Assembly (NCBI GenBank): GCA_963751955.1
Contig: CAVVWM010000003.1
Span: 124,001 to 188,000, forward strand
Direction of reading: 5' to 3'
DNA: 64,000 bases
Source: JABDIY01 sp963751955
GTDB lineage: Bacteria > Actinomycetota > Acidimicrobiia > Acidimicrobiales > SZUA-35
The notes beneath the pieces are model-generated. The model did no database searches, was not told where the DNA came from, and saw only the letters and a program-made list of their open reading frames with translations. The translations under genes and the position numbers were made by a program. Shown here one piece after another: positions 53,588 to 62,127 of the stretch. Each line of letters opens with the position of its first letter. Positions within the stretch are counted from its first letter, which is position 1.

Positions 53588-55057
53588 ATGGGGCTGACCG
53601 TGTCAACTTCTGAGGTATCACCCTCTGCAGAGGCCCTGGCAACCCGGTTGCTGATCGACGGAGAGCTCATATCGGGCGATGGCGAAGGTATCGATATCGT
53701 CGATCCTGCGACCGGTCAACAGATCTTGACAGCCGAGGCTGCATCGTCGGAACAGGTGACCAGAGCGACAGAGGCCGCGGCCGCGGCGTTCGAAGGTTTC
53801 TCTCAAACGAGCCCTTCCGAGCGGGCTGTGCTTCTACACACCATTGCGGACGTGATCGAACACCACAGCGAAGAGTTGGCCGCGCTCGAATCACTCGATG
53901 TCGGCAAGCCGTGGCCTTCAGCCCATGACGACGAGATGCCGCTGACGATCGACACGTACCGCTTCATGGCGGGAGCAGCCCGCACGATGACGGGCCTGGC
54001 CTCGGGCGAGTACGTGCCGGGCCACACGTCGATGATCCGTCGCGATCCGGTCGGTCCGGTGGCGGCGATCGCGCCGTGGAATTACCCGATGATGATGGCA
54101 GCGTGGAAGCTCGCCGCTCCCCTTGCGGCGGGCTGCACAGTGGTGTTGAAGCCGTCCGAGCTCACCCCACTGTCCACCCTCAGGCTGGCCGAGCTCCTCG
54201 TCGACGTTGTGCCTCCGGGCGTCGTGAACATTATCCACGGCGCCGGTCCCCACATCGGTCAACAACTCATCGATGCGTCTGCGATCGAAGCAATCAGCAT
54301 CACCGGATCACCGCGCAACCGGGCAGGCTGCGATGCGAGCCGGCGGCAGAACAGATCCGCCGCGTGCACCTCGAGCTAGGCGGCAAGGCACCGGTGATCG
54401 TTTTCGACGATGCCGATGTCGAGTGGGTTGTTCAGACGATTCGGGAGGGATCATTCTTCAACGCTGGTCAGGACTGCGCTCAACCATGCCGAATCATGGC
54501 CCAATCGGGGATCTACGACGAGCTGGTCTCTGAACTGGGGCGAGCGATATCGGAGATCAAGGTCGGAGAACCACGTTCGGAGGGAACCGAAATGGGACCG
54601 ACTCGTCTCCTCTGCCCATCGTGATCGTGTCGCCGGCTTTGTCGACCGGGCGAGGGCGGATGCCGAGATTCGTGGTCGGTGGATGCTCGGGGATGGCACA
54701 GGATATTTCTATCAGCCAACTGTGGTCGCCGACGCCGACAATGATGCCGAGATCGCCTGTCAGGAGGTGTTCGGCCCGGTGGTATCGGTTTCTCGGATCA
54801 GCGACGCCGAGGAGGCCCTGACCGCAGCCAACTCTGGCCGATACGGCCTGGCATCATCAGTCTGGACCGCCGACGTTGGCCGAGCCATGCAGATCACGAG
54901 CCGGCTTCGCTACGGATTCACATGGGTCAACACCCACGGAGTTGCCACACCGGAAATGCCTTGGGCAGCAATGAAGGGCTCCGGCTCAGGTTGTGACATG
55001 TCCGTTTTCTCGCTCGAACCGTTCACGGCGGTGCGCCACGTGATGATCGCGCACTGA
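53588..55057 (+). pseudogene. decayed NAD-dependent aldehyde dehydrogenase
   Basis: Aldehyde dehydrogenase of about 490 residues split over three frames. Frame 1 (53588 to about 54310) has PVGPVAAIAPWNYPMMMAAWK, VLKPSELTPLSTLRL and ITGSP. After 54310 the next nine residues (ATGQAAMRA) are in a second frame. HLELGGKAPVIVFDDADVEW through NAGQDCAQPCR (catalytic Cys) and EGTEMGP are in a third, to about 54600. The end (VSSAHRDRVAGFVDRAR; GPVVSVSRISDAEEAL; STVLKPFTAVRHV-like EPFTAVRHVMIAH) returns to the first. Each joint needs loss of one base. All catalytic residues are present once frames are joined. Similarity is to betaine- or aminobutyraldehyde dehydrogenases. Confidence 0.78.
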
Positions 55058-55100
55058 TCAAGCTGAGTGCGGCTCGTTCCACCGACAAGATCTGACCCCG

Positions 55101-55676
55101 ATGAACTCACCGAACAGCCCGTTACCTGACAAGGAGGAGCGCATCCTTGATGCGGTTATGGCCGTGCTCGCAAGGGCCGGTATCAGCGGGGTCAGAATGC
55201 GGGCCGTCGCGGCCGAAGCAAATGTTGCGCTGGGCCTCATCAATTACCACTTCGAGGACAAAGAATCGTTGATCGCAGCTGCCCTGACGCGCATCGGTGA
55301 TCAGGACGTCGATCTGGTGTCAGCCGTGCCCGACCTGGCGCCCGCTGATCAGGTGCGACACGCCCTTCGCCGGGTGGCTGACGAGGAGTTCTTGGGTTCA
55401 GAATACTTGGGACTTCGGCTCCAGCTCTGGTCGCTCGCTTCGGTAGAACCAGAGTTCGGCGAGATAAACCGGGCGGCCCAAATCCGATATCGCAACGGGC
55501 TGGCCCAGCTGATCGCAGCCGCCAGGCCGGGGCTTCATACCGATGAAGTGGAGCGCCGGGCCAACGACGTCCTGGTTATACAAAACGGAATCTGGCTCAC
55601 ATCTCTGCTGATCTTGGACCGTCCCGCGATCGACAGAAGCATTGAGCGCTGTATCGGGATTGCGCTGGATGACTGA
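55101..55676 (+). CDS. TetR/BetI-like transcriptional regulator
   Basis: A 191-residue repressor-like protein, intact. KEERILDAVMAVLARAGISGVRMRAVAAEANVALGLINYHFEDKE is the HTH domain, seen in the segment RMRAVAAEANVALGLINYHF. Its BetI-like character fits a quaternary-amine or aldehyde pathway, although that is weak evidence. It follows the decayed aldehyde dehydrogenase by 43 bases on the same strand and is the only clearly intact gene of that set. The stop lies eight bases from the convergent sulfurtransferase end. Confidence 0.84.
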   Translation: MNSPNSPLPDKEERILDAVMAVLARAGISGVRMRAVAAEANVALGLINYHFEDKESLIAAALTRIGDQDVDLVSAVPDLAPADQVRHALRRVADEEFLGSEYLGLRLQLWSLASVEPEFGEINRAAQIRYRNGLAQLIAAARPGLHTDEVERRANDVLVIQNGIWLTSLLILDRPAIDRSIERCIGIALDD

Positions 55677-55684
55677 GGACAACT

Positions 55685-56507
55685 TCAGACGCCGGTTGCG
55701 ATCGGTGCCCCCTCCGTGGTGGACCACCCGGACCACGAGCCCACGTACAGCCGCTTGGGACCGAGCCCAACCGCTTCCGCAGCCAGCAAGTTCACGCATG
55801 CGGTCACTCCGGATCCGCAGTAGATCACAGCATCTCCCTCTCCGATTCCCTGGGCCTCGAACCGAGCTTGAGCCCCTGCGATGTCGAACCGTCCACCATC
55901 AAAGTGGGCGGTGTAGGGCAGGTTCACCGCGCCGGGGATGTGGCCGGCGATCTTGTCGAGAGGTTCTATCTCGCCTCTGAATCGTTCCGCGGCACGGGAA
56001 TCCACGACGGGAATGCCGGCATCCAAGGCGGCGGTGACCGCATCATGGTCGGCAAGTAGATCCTCAGGCCAGGCAACCACCGGACGATCAACCGGGGTGA
56101 CCTCCACGTCGCCGGCTTCGAAGGCTCCCTTCCATACATCGCTACCCCCGTCGAGGACTGCTGCGGGAGTTCCCGTGGCCCGCAGCATCCAGACCATACG
56201 AGCTGCAAGTGCACCGGCCGCGTTCGTCATAGGCCACAACCGGAGTGTCGATCCCGATACCGAGGATCCCAAGGACTGCCGCGAATATCACGGGGTCATG
56301 CAGCGGATGTCTGCCGACCCCGTCCCCTGGGGGCGCTGCCAGATCGCTGTTCAAATCGACGAATCGTGCGCCAGGAAGGTGACCCGCCTCGTACTCGGAC
56401 CGAGCCTGAGCGGCGTCGGGTCTCATACGAACATCGCAGACCACGACATCGTCGTAGTTCTCGGCCAGCCACTGAGCCGAGACGAAAGGTGACAGATCAG
56501 AAAGCAC
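55685..56507 (-). CDS. two-domain sulfurtransferase (rhodanese/3-mercaptopyruvate type), +1 frameshift
   Basis: About 273 residues. The N-terminal inactive rhodanese domain (LSPFVSAQWLAENYDDVVVCDVRM; EYEAGHLPGARFVDLN) breaks after VVAYD. Dropping one A near 56224 continues it as DAAGALAARMVWMLRATGTPAAVLDGG. The C-terminal domain has DSRAAERFRGEIEPL and GHIPGAVNLPY with the active site IYCGSGVTACVNLLA. The catalytic Cys and the CGSGVTA loop fit mercaptopyruvate/thiosulfate sulfurtransferases. ATG 56507 starts the N-terminal frame. The break sits in an AA run, so a consensus error is likely. Confidence 0.82.
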
Positions 56508-56580
56508 GTTCCGACATTAGCTGGATGTCGATCGCTCACAGATTCGAACCGGCTCGAGGCAGGCCGTTACCCTGAGCGCC

Positions 56581-57621
56581 ATGAAGCTCTCGATGTTCAT
56601 CACCTACTCAGCCGACTTCAAAACGGACGTGAAAAAGGTGCAAGATCTGGAAAGCGCCGGGCTCGATCTCGTTTGGGTGGCCGAGGCCTACAGCTTCGAC
56701 TCGGTTAGCCAGATGGGTTACCTTGCCGCCAAGACCAACACCATCGAAATCGGTGCTGGCATCCTCAATGTGTACAGCCGAACTGCGGCGTGCATCGGTC
56801 AGACCGCAGCCGGACTCGACTTCGTGTCCGACGGAAGGTTTGTGATGGGCCTGGGAGCGTCGGGGCCACAGGTCATCGAAGGGTTTCACGGCGTCGCCTA
56901 CGAGAAACCAATGCCCCGAATTCGTGACTACATCGAGGTAACACGGATGACGCTGCGCCGGGAGAAGCTGCAGTACACCGGTAAGGCGGTGCAGATTCCA
57001 CTGCCGGAGGGGCAGGGAACCGGTCTGGGGATCCCGTTGAAACTGATCAATCATCCGGTCCGCTCAGAAGTTCCGATCTTTTGGGCCAGTCTCATGGGAC
57101 TCAGCGTGAAGAACACCGCCCGCCATGCTGATGGCTGGTTGCCCACGGTGTTCGATCCCACCCAATACCGAAAGGTGTGGGGCGACGACATCGATGCGGG
57201 CCTAGCCAACCGAGATTCTGCACTCGGCCCCCTCCAGATCTCGGCCGGTGGAATGGTGGGAATCGACGACAGCCTCACGGGTGCTGCTCAATCGGCTGTG
57301 CTCGACCACGTTCGCCCCCATGTCGCCCTCTACGTGGGCGGCATGGGAGCTCGCGACAAGAACTTCTACAACACTGTGTTCCAGCGGTACGGCTATGAAG
57401 CTGAGGCCAAGGAAATCCAGGACCTCTATCTTGACGGCAAGAAAGACCAAGCAGCTGCAGCTATACCGTCCAGCTTCTTGGAGAACTCCAATCTTGTGGG
57501 ACCAGCCGGCTATGTGAAGGAACAGCTCGAGAAATTCCGCGAGGCGGGAGTCACTCACCTCCAAATCCAACCCGTCGGCGACCCCCTCAAGACCGTGGAG
57601 CAGCTCAAGGAGCTGCTGTAG
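56581..57621 (+). CDS. LLM class F420-dependent oxidoreductase
   Basis: Luciferase-like TIM-barrel enzyme of 346 residues. Seen: VQDLESAGLDLVWVAEAYSFDSV, TNTIEIGAGILNVYSRTAACIGQTAAGLDFVSDGRFVMGLGASG (quoted in parts: GRFVMGLGASG), PIFWASLMGLSVKNTARHADGW, and VKEQLEKFREAGVTHL. The pattern matches F420-dependent enzymes rather than FMN luciferases, and an FO synthase gene is in the window. The substrate is unknown. ATG 56581 lies seven bases after TACCCT, so leaderless. Confidence 0.86.
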   Translation: MKLSMFITYSADFKTDVKKVQDLESAGLDLVWVAEAYSFDSVSQMGYLAAKTNTIEIGAGILNVYSRTAACIGQTAAGLDFVSDGRFVMGLGASGPQVIEGFHGVAYEKPMPRIRDYIEVTRMTLRREKLQYTGKAVQIPLPEGQGTGLGIPLKLINHPVRSEVPIFWASLMGLSVKNTARHADGWLPTVFDPTQYRKVWGDDIDAGLANRDSALGPLQISAGGMVGIDDSLTGAAQSAVLDHVRPHVALYVGGMGARDKNFYNTVFQRYGYEAEAKEIQDLYLDGKKDQAAAAIPSSFLENSNLVGPAGYVKEQLEKFREAGVTHLQIQPVGDPLKTVEQLKELL

Positions 57622-57640
57622 GGTTCACGCACCACTCGAC

Positions 57641-58510
57641 CTACAGCTGCGCCGCCAGATCCTGGACTGCGGCGCTTGCTCCGGTGAGAACGGGTTCACC
57701 ATGGCCGAAATACACCGCGTCAAACTGGAGCTGGGCGATCTTCTTGATACTCTCACCGGCCGTTGCCATGTCGGGGGTGTACTTCGGATTCGCACCCGCC
57801 ACTCCGCCTTCGGCTCCATTCATGGCATCGCCTGCGACGAGCGTGCTGGTGAGCGGATCAAACAACGAGATGTGTCCCTCGGTATGGCCCGGGGTGTGAA
57901 CCACCTGCATTCCCATGATCTCCTCGCCATCCTCGACACCTTTGATGTCCTCGGCCGAGATCCGTTCAAGATCTAGGACGCCAGCGTAGATGACCGCGTT
58001 GACAGCAGCCTCCCGGACGGCGCCGATGCTGCCAATATGGTCCGGGTGATGATGAGTGAGAGCAACATGTTTCACCTCGTTGAATGTGTAACCGAGATCG
58101 TTGATGGTTTTCCCGATCGCTTCGGCCGATCCGGCGCTTCCAGTATCAACAATGGCGAGTTCGTCGTTTCGTACTAGAACGTAGGCGGATACGGACCCCA
58201 GGACCACCCGAGACCAGCTTCGGGTTGCACTGGCTGGTAGATCAGTATCGGCCTGGGTGAACGTTGAACCGTTCTCGTCCGGAGCCACTGAGGTCTCTGT
58301 CGTCGCATCACCGCGGCCGGTCGTGGTCACGCCCGACTCGCTCAAGAAACTGCGAGAGCCGCATGCAGCAGCCACCGGCCCGAGGATCGCCAGCGCCGCG
58401 GTACCCTTTCCGAAGTAGCCCAGAAATGCCCGGCGGTGCAGCCGCGGTGAAGTTCCGAAGGCGGCACTCCCGACTATCGGACGATCGTGGTCGGAGTGGT
58501 TGCCTGACAT
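57641..58510 (-). CDS. MBL-fold metallo-hydrolase, Tat-exported lipoprotein-like
   Basis: A 289-residue metallo-beta-lactamase-fold enzyme. The N terminus is a twin-arginine signal (HRRAFLGYFGKG, then ALAILGPVAAACGS with a lipobox-like Cys). The metal motif HxHxDH is HHHPDHIGSIG near residues 144-154, with the further ligands in TPGHTEGHISLF, VAGDAMNG and YFGHGEPV. Export suggests a surface role. Substrates of this broad family range from lactones to thioesters. ATG 58510 lies six bases after TACGGT on the minus strand. Confidence 0.86.
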   Translation of the reverse strand: MSGNHSDHDRPIVGSAAFGTSPRLHRRAFLGYFGKGTAALAILGPVAAACGSRSFLSESGVTTTGRGDATTETSVAPDENGSTFTQADTDLPASATRSWSRVVLGSVSAYVLVRNDELAIVDTGSAGSAEAIGKTINDLGYTFNEVKHVALTHHHPDHIGSIGAVREAAVNAVIYAGVLDLERISAEDIKGVEDGEEIMGMQVVHTPGHTEGHISLFDPLTSTLVAGDAMNGAEGGVAGANPKYTPDMATAGESIKKIAQLQFDAVYFGHGEPVLTGASAAVQDLAAQL

Positions 58511-58564
58511 ACCTCAACCGTAACCAGGCAGGGCCAAGGCAACATTCCGGCCGACGCAGGCGGG

Positions 58565-59275
58565 TCAGGCAGTGCCAGCCTCGAGGGCGACCTTGATCAT
58601 CGGATCAAGGCTTTCTTGGCGATCTTCAACACTCATCACCTCGTCGGTGATGATCTGGTCGCTCACCGTCGCCAGCGTTAGCGCTTTCTTCCCCCGCTCG
58701 ATTGCAGCGCCGTAGAGCGCGGCCGCTTCCATCTCGACGGCGAGGAAGCCCGCCCTGGCCAGAACTTCGAATTCGGCCATTCCATTGGGGTGATAGAAGA
58801 AGTCACTGGTGAAGATTCGCCCGACGGTAGGGGTGATACCAGCCGACTCGGCGGCCTCAACTGCGGCTCGTAATAGACCGAAATCCGGAGTGGCAGCGAA
58901 GTCATAGCCACCGGCCCGGACCCGGTTGACGTTGCTGTCGGTTCCAGCTCCGCTGGCGATGATCAGTGTGCGCAGCGGCAGGTCGGGCTGGATTGCTCCA
59001 CACGATCCGACCCGAATGATGCTCTCCACTCCAAAACTGTCGAACAGCTCCGACGCATAGATCTGGATCGATGGCACGCCCATACCAGAGCCCTGCACAC
59101 TCACCGGTTTGCCGTTGTAGGTGCCGGTGAAACCCAGCATGTTTCGAACACTGGTGACCTGCAGGACATCGTCCAGATATCGCTCGGCGATCATCTTGGC
59201 CCTCAACGGATCACCTGGCATCAGAACAGTTGGGGCGAAATCACCCGGATCGGCCGCAATGTGGGAAGTCGACAT
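58565..59275 (-). CDS. deoD: purine nucleoside phosphorylase (DeoD type)
   Basis: Hexameric PNP of 236 residues that cleaves purine nucleosides with phosphate. Seen: MPGDPLRAKMIAERYLDD, GSGMGVPSIQIYASELFD, IIRVGSCGAIQPDL, VEMEAAALYGAAI (the base/ribose site), and VSDQIITDEVMS with the catalytic Asp. ATG 59275 is eight bases after TACGAT. It shares a 33-base divergent intergenic region with the Cys-rich small gene at 59309. Confidence 0.93.
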   Translation of the reverse strand: MSTSHIAADPGDFAPTVLMPGDPLRAKMIAERYLDDVLQVTSVRNMLGFTGTYNGKPVSVQGSGMGVPSIQIYASELFDSFGVESIIRVGSCGAIQPDLPLRTLIIASGAGTDSNVNRVRAGGYDFAATPDFGLLRAAVEAAESAGITPTVGRIFTSDFFYHPNGMAEFEVLARAGFLAVEMEAAALYGAAIERGKKALTLATVSDQIITDEVMSVEDRQESLDPMIKVALEAGTA

Positions 59276-59308
59276 AGTGCCGGATCGTAGTCGTGCCACA
59301 ATGGACGT

Positions 59309-59671
59309 GTGCCAATGCGCAGCGACTGTAAGCATTACCAAACCCGCACTTACCCCAGTGGCGACACTATGCGGAAGTGCGGCCTCGACCTAGCACCCAA
59401 AGCTCCCTGGGAGTGCCCCGCTGACTGTTCCTCGTTCGAACGGCGACTCGCCGATGTCGCTTGGAACCACGGATCACTCGTCGCACCTGCCACGCCCGAG
59501 GCCCCTGCCAGCATTGCAGAGGATGACTCGATCAGCGCCCTCCTGGATTCGGCTGAGGACATCGTCAACACCGCAGCGCCAACGGTCCGGGCCGAGGTGG
59601 ATGCCCAGGCTGAGGCCGAGCGACGAGCGCGCGAGAAAAGAACCGGCCGATGGTGGCCCTTCAATGGCTAG
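59309..59671 (+). CDS. small Cys-rich conserved hypothetical protein
   Basis: A 120-residue protein. The first 50 residues carry a Cys set (SDCKHYQTRTYPSGDTMRKCGL, then CPADCSSFERR) that may bind a metal. The rest is acidic and helical (LLDSAEDIVNTAAPTVRAEVD), ending in KRTGRWWPFNG. No family recognised; it resembles small proteins in other actinobacteria. GTG 59309 is six bases after CACAAT. It is divergent from deoD. Confidence 0.72.
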   Translation: MPMRSDCKHYQTRTYPSGDTMRKCGLDLAPKAPWECPADCSSFERRLADVAWNHGSLVAPATPEAPASIAEDDSISALLDSAEDIVNTAAPTVRAEVDAQAEAERRAREKRTGRWWPFNG

Positions 59672-60056
59672 CTAGCCGACAGCAAGCGATCGCTGGTGAC
59701 CCAACCGGATGCGAGCGGAGTTAGCCGACACGACGAAGCGACCAGGAGGCCCGGGTTCGTGAAGCGAGACGCAGCGAGGAACGAGCAGCGTCGAGTGAGA
59801 ACACGAACGGCAAGGGCCGGATGCGAGCGGAGTTAGCCGACACGACGAAGCGACCAGGAGGCCCGGGTTCGTGAAGCGAGACGCAGCGAGGAACGAGCAG
59901 CGTCGAGTGAGAACACGAACGGCAAGGGCCGGATGCGAGCGGAGTTAGCCGACACGACGAAGCGACCAGGAGGCCCGGGTTCGTGAAGCGAGACGCAGCG
60001 AGGAACGAGCAGCGTCGAGTGAGAACACGAACGGCAAGGGCCGGATGCGAGCGGAG
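59672..60056. other. 385-base gene-free stretch filled by tandem repeats
   Basis: Between the Cys-rich gene and the end of sufB. About 33 bases of unique sequence are followed by three 112-bp repeats and part of a fourth, listed separately. Open frames cross the repeats on both strands but are Arg/Ser-rich and look non-coding. Confidence 0.8.
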
Positions 60057-60067
60057 TTAGCCGACAC
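59705..60067. repeat. three 112-bp tandem repeats plus a 27-bp partial fourth copy
   Basis: Copies begin at 59705, 59817, 59929 and 60041, each starting CCGGATGCGAGCGG, with a period of exactly 112 bases and identical sequence by eye. Each unit carries nested inverted repeats: GGCCC/GGGCC outermost, GTTCGTG/CACGAAC (59755-59761 and 59802-59808 in the first copy), and GACGC/GCGTC inside. The partial copy includes the last three sense codons and stop of sufB (TTAGCCGAC on the plus strand), so this coding end is also duplicated in each unit. Such structured units recall REP-type elements. Confidence 0.9.
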
Positions 60068-61459
60068 TGCCTTCCATCTGAAGTTCGATGAGGCGGCTCC
60101 ACTCCACCGCGTATTCCATGGGAAGGGTCCGAGTTACGGGCTCGATGAAGCCATTCACCACCATTCCGATGGTTTGCTCTTCGGAGAGGCCCCGGGACAT
60201 GAGGTAGAACAACTGGTCGTCGGCAACCTTGGAGACGGTGGCTTCGTGGCCGATTTGGGCGTCTCGAGTTCCGATCTCCATGTAGGGATACGTATCGGAA
60301 ACGCTGTGTTCGTCGAGAAGGAGCGCATCGCACTGCACGTGGCTCTTGCAGCCGTAGGCGCCTTCCTCCACTCGAACCAGACCTCGATAGCTGCTTCGGC
60401 CACCGTCCTTGGAAATTGACTTCGAAACGATCTTGGACGTCGTTTCGGGTGCGGCGTGCACCATCTTCGCACCGGTGTCCTGATGCTGACCGTTGCCGGC
60501 ATAGGCAACGCTCAGAACCTTGCCAGAAGCCTTCGGACCCACCAGCCACACAGCGGGATACGTCTGCGTTAGGCGAGATCCGATATTGCCGTCGATCCAC
60601 TCCATGTGACCCTCGGCCTCCACGTACGCACGTTTGGTCACAAGGTTGAAGACGTTGTTCGACCAGTTCTGAATGGTGGTGTAGGTCACGTGAGCGCTGG
60701 GCTTCACCACGATCTCAACCACCGCCGAGTGCAAAGAGTCGCTGGTATACACCGGCGCTGAACAGCCCTCGATGTAGTGAACCTTGGAGCCCTCATCAGC
60801 GATGATCAACGTGCGTTCGAACTGGCCCATGTTCTCGGCGTTGGTTCGAAAGTACGCCTGCAACGGCATTTCAACTTCGACGCCCGGCGGCACATAGATG
60901 AACGAGCCACCGCTCCAGACAGCCGTGTTCAGCGACGAAAACTTGTTGTCATTGGCGGGAATGATCTTGCCGAAGTACTGCTTGACCATCTCGGGATGCT
61001 CCCGCAGAGCCGTATCCATGTCGCAGAAGATCACGCCTTGGCGTTCGAGGTCTTCCCGATTGCGGTGAAACACGACGTCGGATTCGTATTGCGCTGCGAC
61101 GCCGGCCAGATACTTCCGCTCGGCCTCGGGGATTCCCAGCTTCTCGTAGGTGTCCTTGATCGTGTCGGGAAGGTCGCCCCAGCTGTCCACCTGACCCTCT
61201 GTGGGTTTGATGTAGTAGAAGATGTCGTCGAAGTAGATCTCTGACATGTCGCCGCCCCAGGTGGGCATAGGGCGTTTGTGGAAATGGCGAAGAGCTTTGG
61301 CCCGTTTCTTCATCATCCAGTCGGGTTCACCCTTCATCCACGACATCTCTTTCACGATGTCGAGGTCCAACCCTTTTTGGGTTTGAAGACATAGTCCTCC
61401 TCGTCGCTCCAGCCCAGCTTGTACTTGCCGAGGTCGAGGTTCTCACCGGCTACGGCCAT
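60057..61459 (-). CDS. sufB: Fe-S cluster assembly protein SufB, -1 frameshift near the N terminus
   Basis: SUF scaffold core of about 467 residues. ATG 61459 (MAVAGENLDLGKYKLGWSDE) is preceded by GAGGAG. The frame breaks at KPKKGW; adding one T (AA at 61369-61370 on the plus strand) gives KPKKGLDLDIVKEMSWMKG, the standard sequence. The rest is intact: SGGSFIYVPPGVEVEMPLQ, MEWIDGNIGSRLTQTYP, and SYRGLVRVEEGAYGCKSHVQCDALLLDE with the conserved Cys. It belongs with sufD at 49.0-50.3 kb, which lies 9.8 kb downstream on the same strand. Confidence 0.9.
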
Positions 61460-61498
61460 TGGGCGCTCCTCAGGAAGGCGGGGAATTTCTCCTACCGA

Positions 61499-61511
61499 GA
61501 TTGTAACAATC
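61499..61511 (-). promoter_or_regulatory. sufB: sufB promoter with overlapping palindrome
   Basis: GATTGT-A-ACAATC is a perfect 13-bp dyad centred on 61505. On the minus strand it contains TACAAT (61500-61505), a good -10 box, 41 bases before the sufB ATG, leaving a leader of about 34 bases with a Shine-Dalgarno sequence. Overlap of dyad and -10 suggests repression. No sufR gene is adjacent, so the regulator is not known. Confidence 0.55.
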
Positions 61512-61558
61512 CTGACCGTTGTTGCCGAGACCGACCGAAAGGGTTCTCTTCTGCGAAC

Positions 61559-62077
61559 TCAGTCGAGGCGTCGCAGGTTGGTGCGGTAGAGCTCGACCCG
61601 ACTGACATAGGCCTCGGCACTGCTCTTGATCATCTCCGGACTGGCGGCGTCGGGTCGGATCTTGGCCGGGACTCCCAGCGCCAAAGCACCAGAAGGGACC
61701 TCGGTGTCATTGGTAACGACGGCATTGGCTCCTACGAGGGCCCAAGAACGCACGATCGCACGGTGAAGCACTATTGAGCCGTTCCCAACCAGTGCGTTGT
61801 CTTCGATCGTGCAACCCTCGAGGTGGACGATGTGGCCGATCGTGCAGTTGTCGCCGACCGTGGTCGGGTTGGATGCGATCGTGTGGAGTACCGAACCGTC
61901 CTGGATCGAGGAGCGCTCGCCGATGTAGATCGGTCCGTCGTCCCCCCTCAACACCGCTTGGGGCCAGATCGAGCTGTGCGGCCCGATCCGGACGTCGCCA
62001 ATGATCGTGCAGTCCGGATGCACGAACGCATCACTCGAGATTGTGGGCTCATCAGAGCCGAGTGCGTAAATCGCCAT
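61559..62077 (-). CDS. gamma-carbonic anhydrase-like hexapeptide-repeat protein
   Basis: A 172-residue left-handed beta-helix protein. Hexapeptide repeats run from IIGDVRIGPHSSIWPQAVLRGD to SGALALGVPAKI. Three His residues in the usual places (SVLHTIAS, IGHIVHLEGC) match the zinc ligands of gamma-carbonic anhydrases, although many members are inactive. The Trp/Gln and Arg of the family are in SIWPQAVLRGD. ATG 62077 lies six bases after TAACAT on the minus strand. It is adjacent to the sufB promoter but not obviously co-regulated. Confidence 0.88.
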   Translation of the reverse strand: MAIYALGSDEPTISSDAFVHPDCTIIGDVRIGPHSSIWPQAVLRGDDGPIYIGERSSIQDGSVLHTIASNPTTVGDNCTIGHIVHLEGCTIEDNALVGNGSIVLHRAIVRSWALVGANAVVTNDTEVPSGALALGVPAKIRPDAASPEMIKSSAEAYVSRVELYRTNLRRLD

Positions 62078-62127
62078 CGACCAATGTTATGGACTCCTGA
62101 TCGGAGACGCGCCCGGTGGGCGCTGGC

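Noticed and set aside
59705..60067. Integron attC array or CRISPR array
   Set aside because: Copies follow each other without unique spacers, and no GTTRRRY/RYYYAAC core pair is present, so it is a simple tandem repeat.
59833..60600. Long minus-strand open frame across the repeats and sufB
   Set aside because: It is Arg/Ser-rich, runs in the wrong frame through sufB, and repeats with the 112-bp unit.
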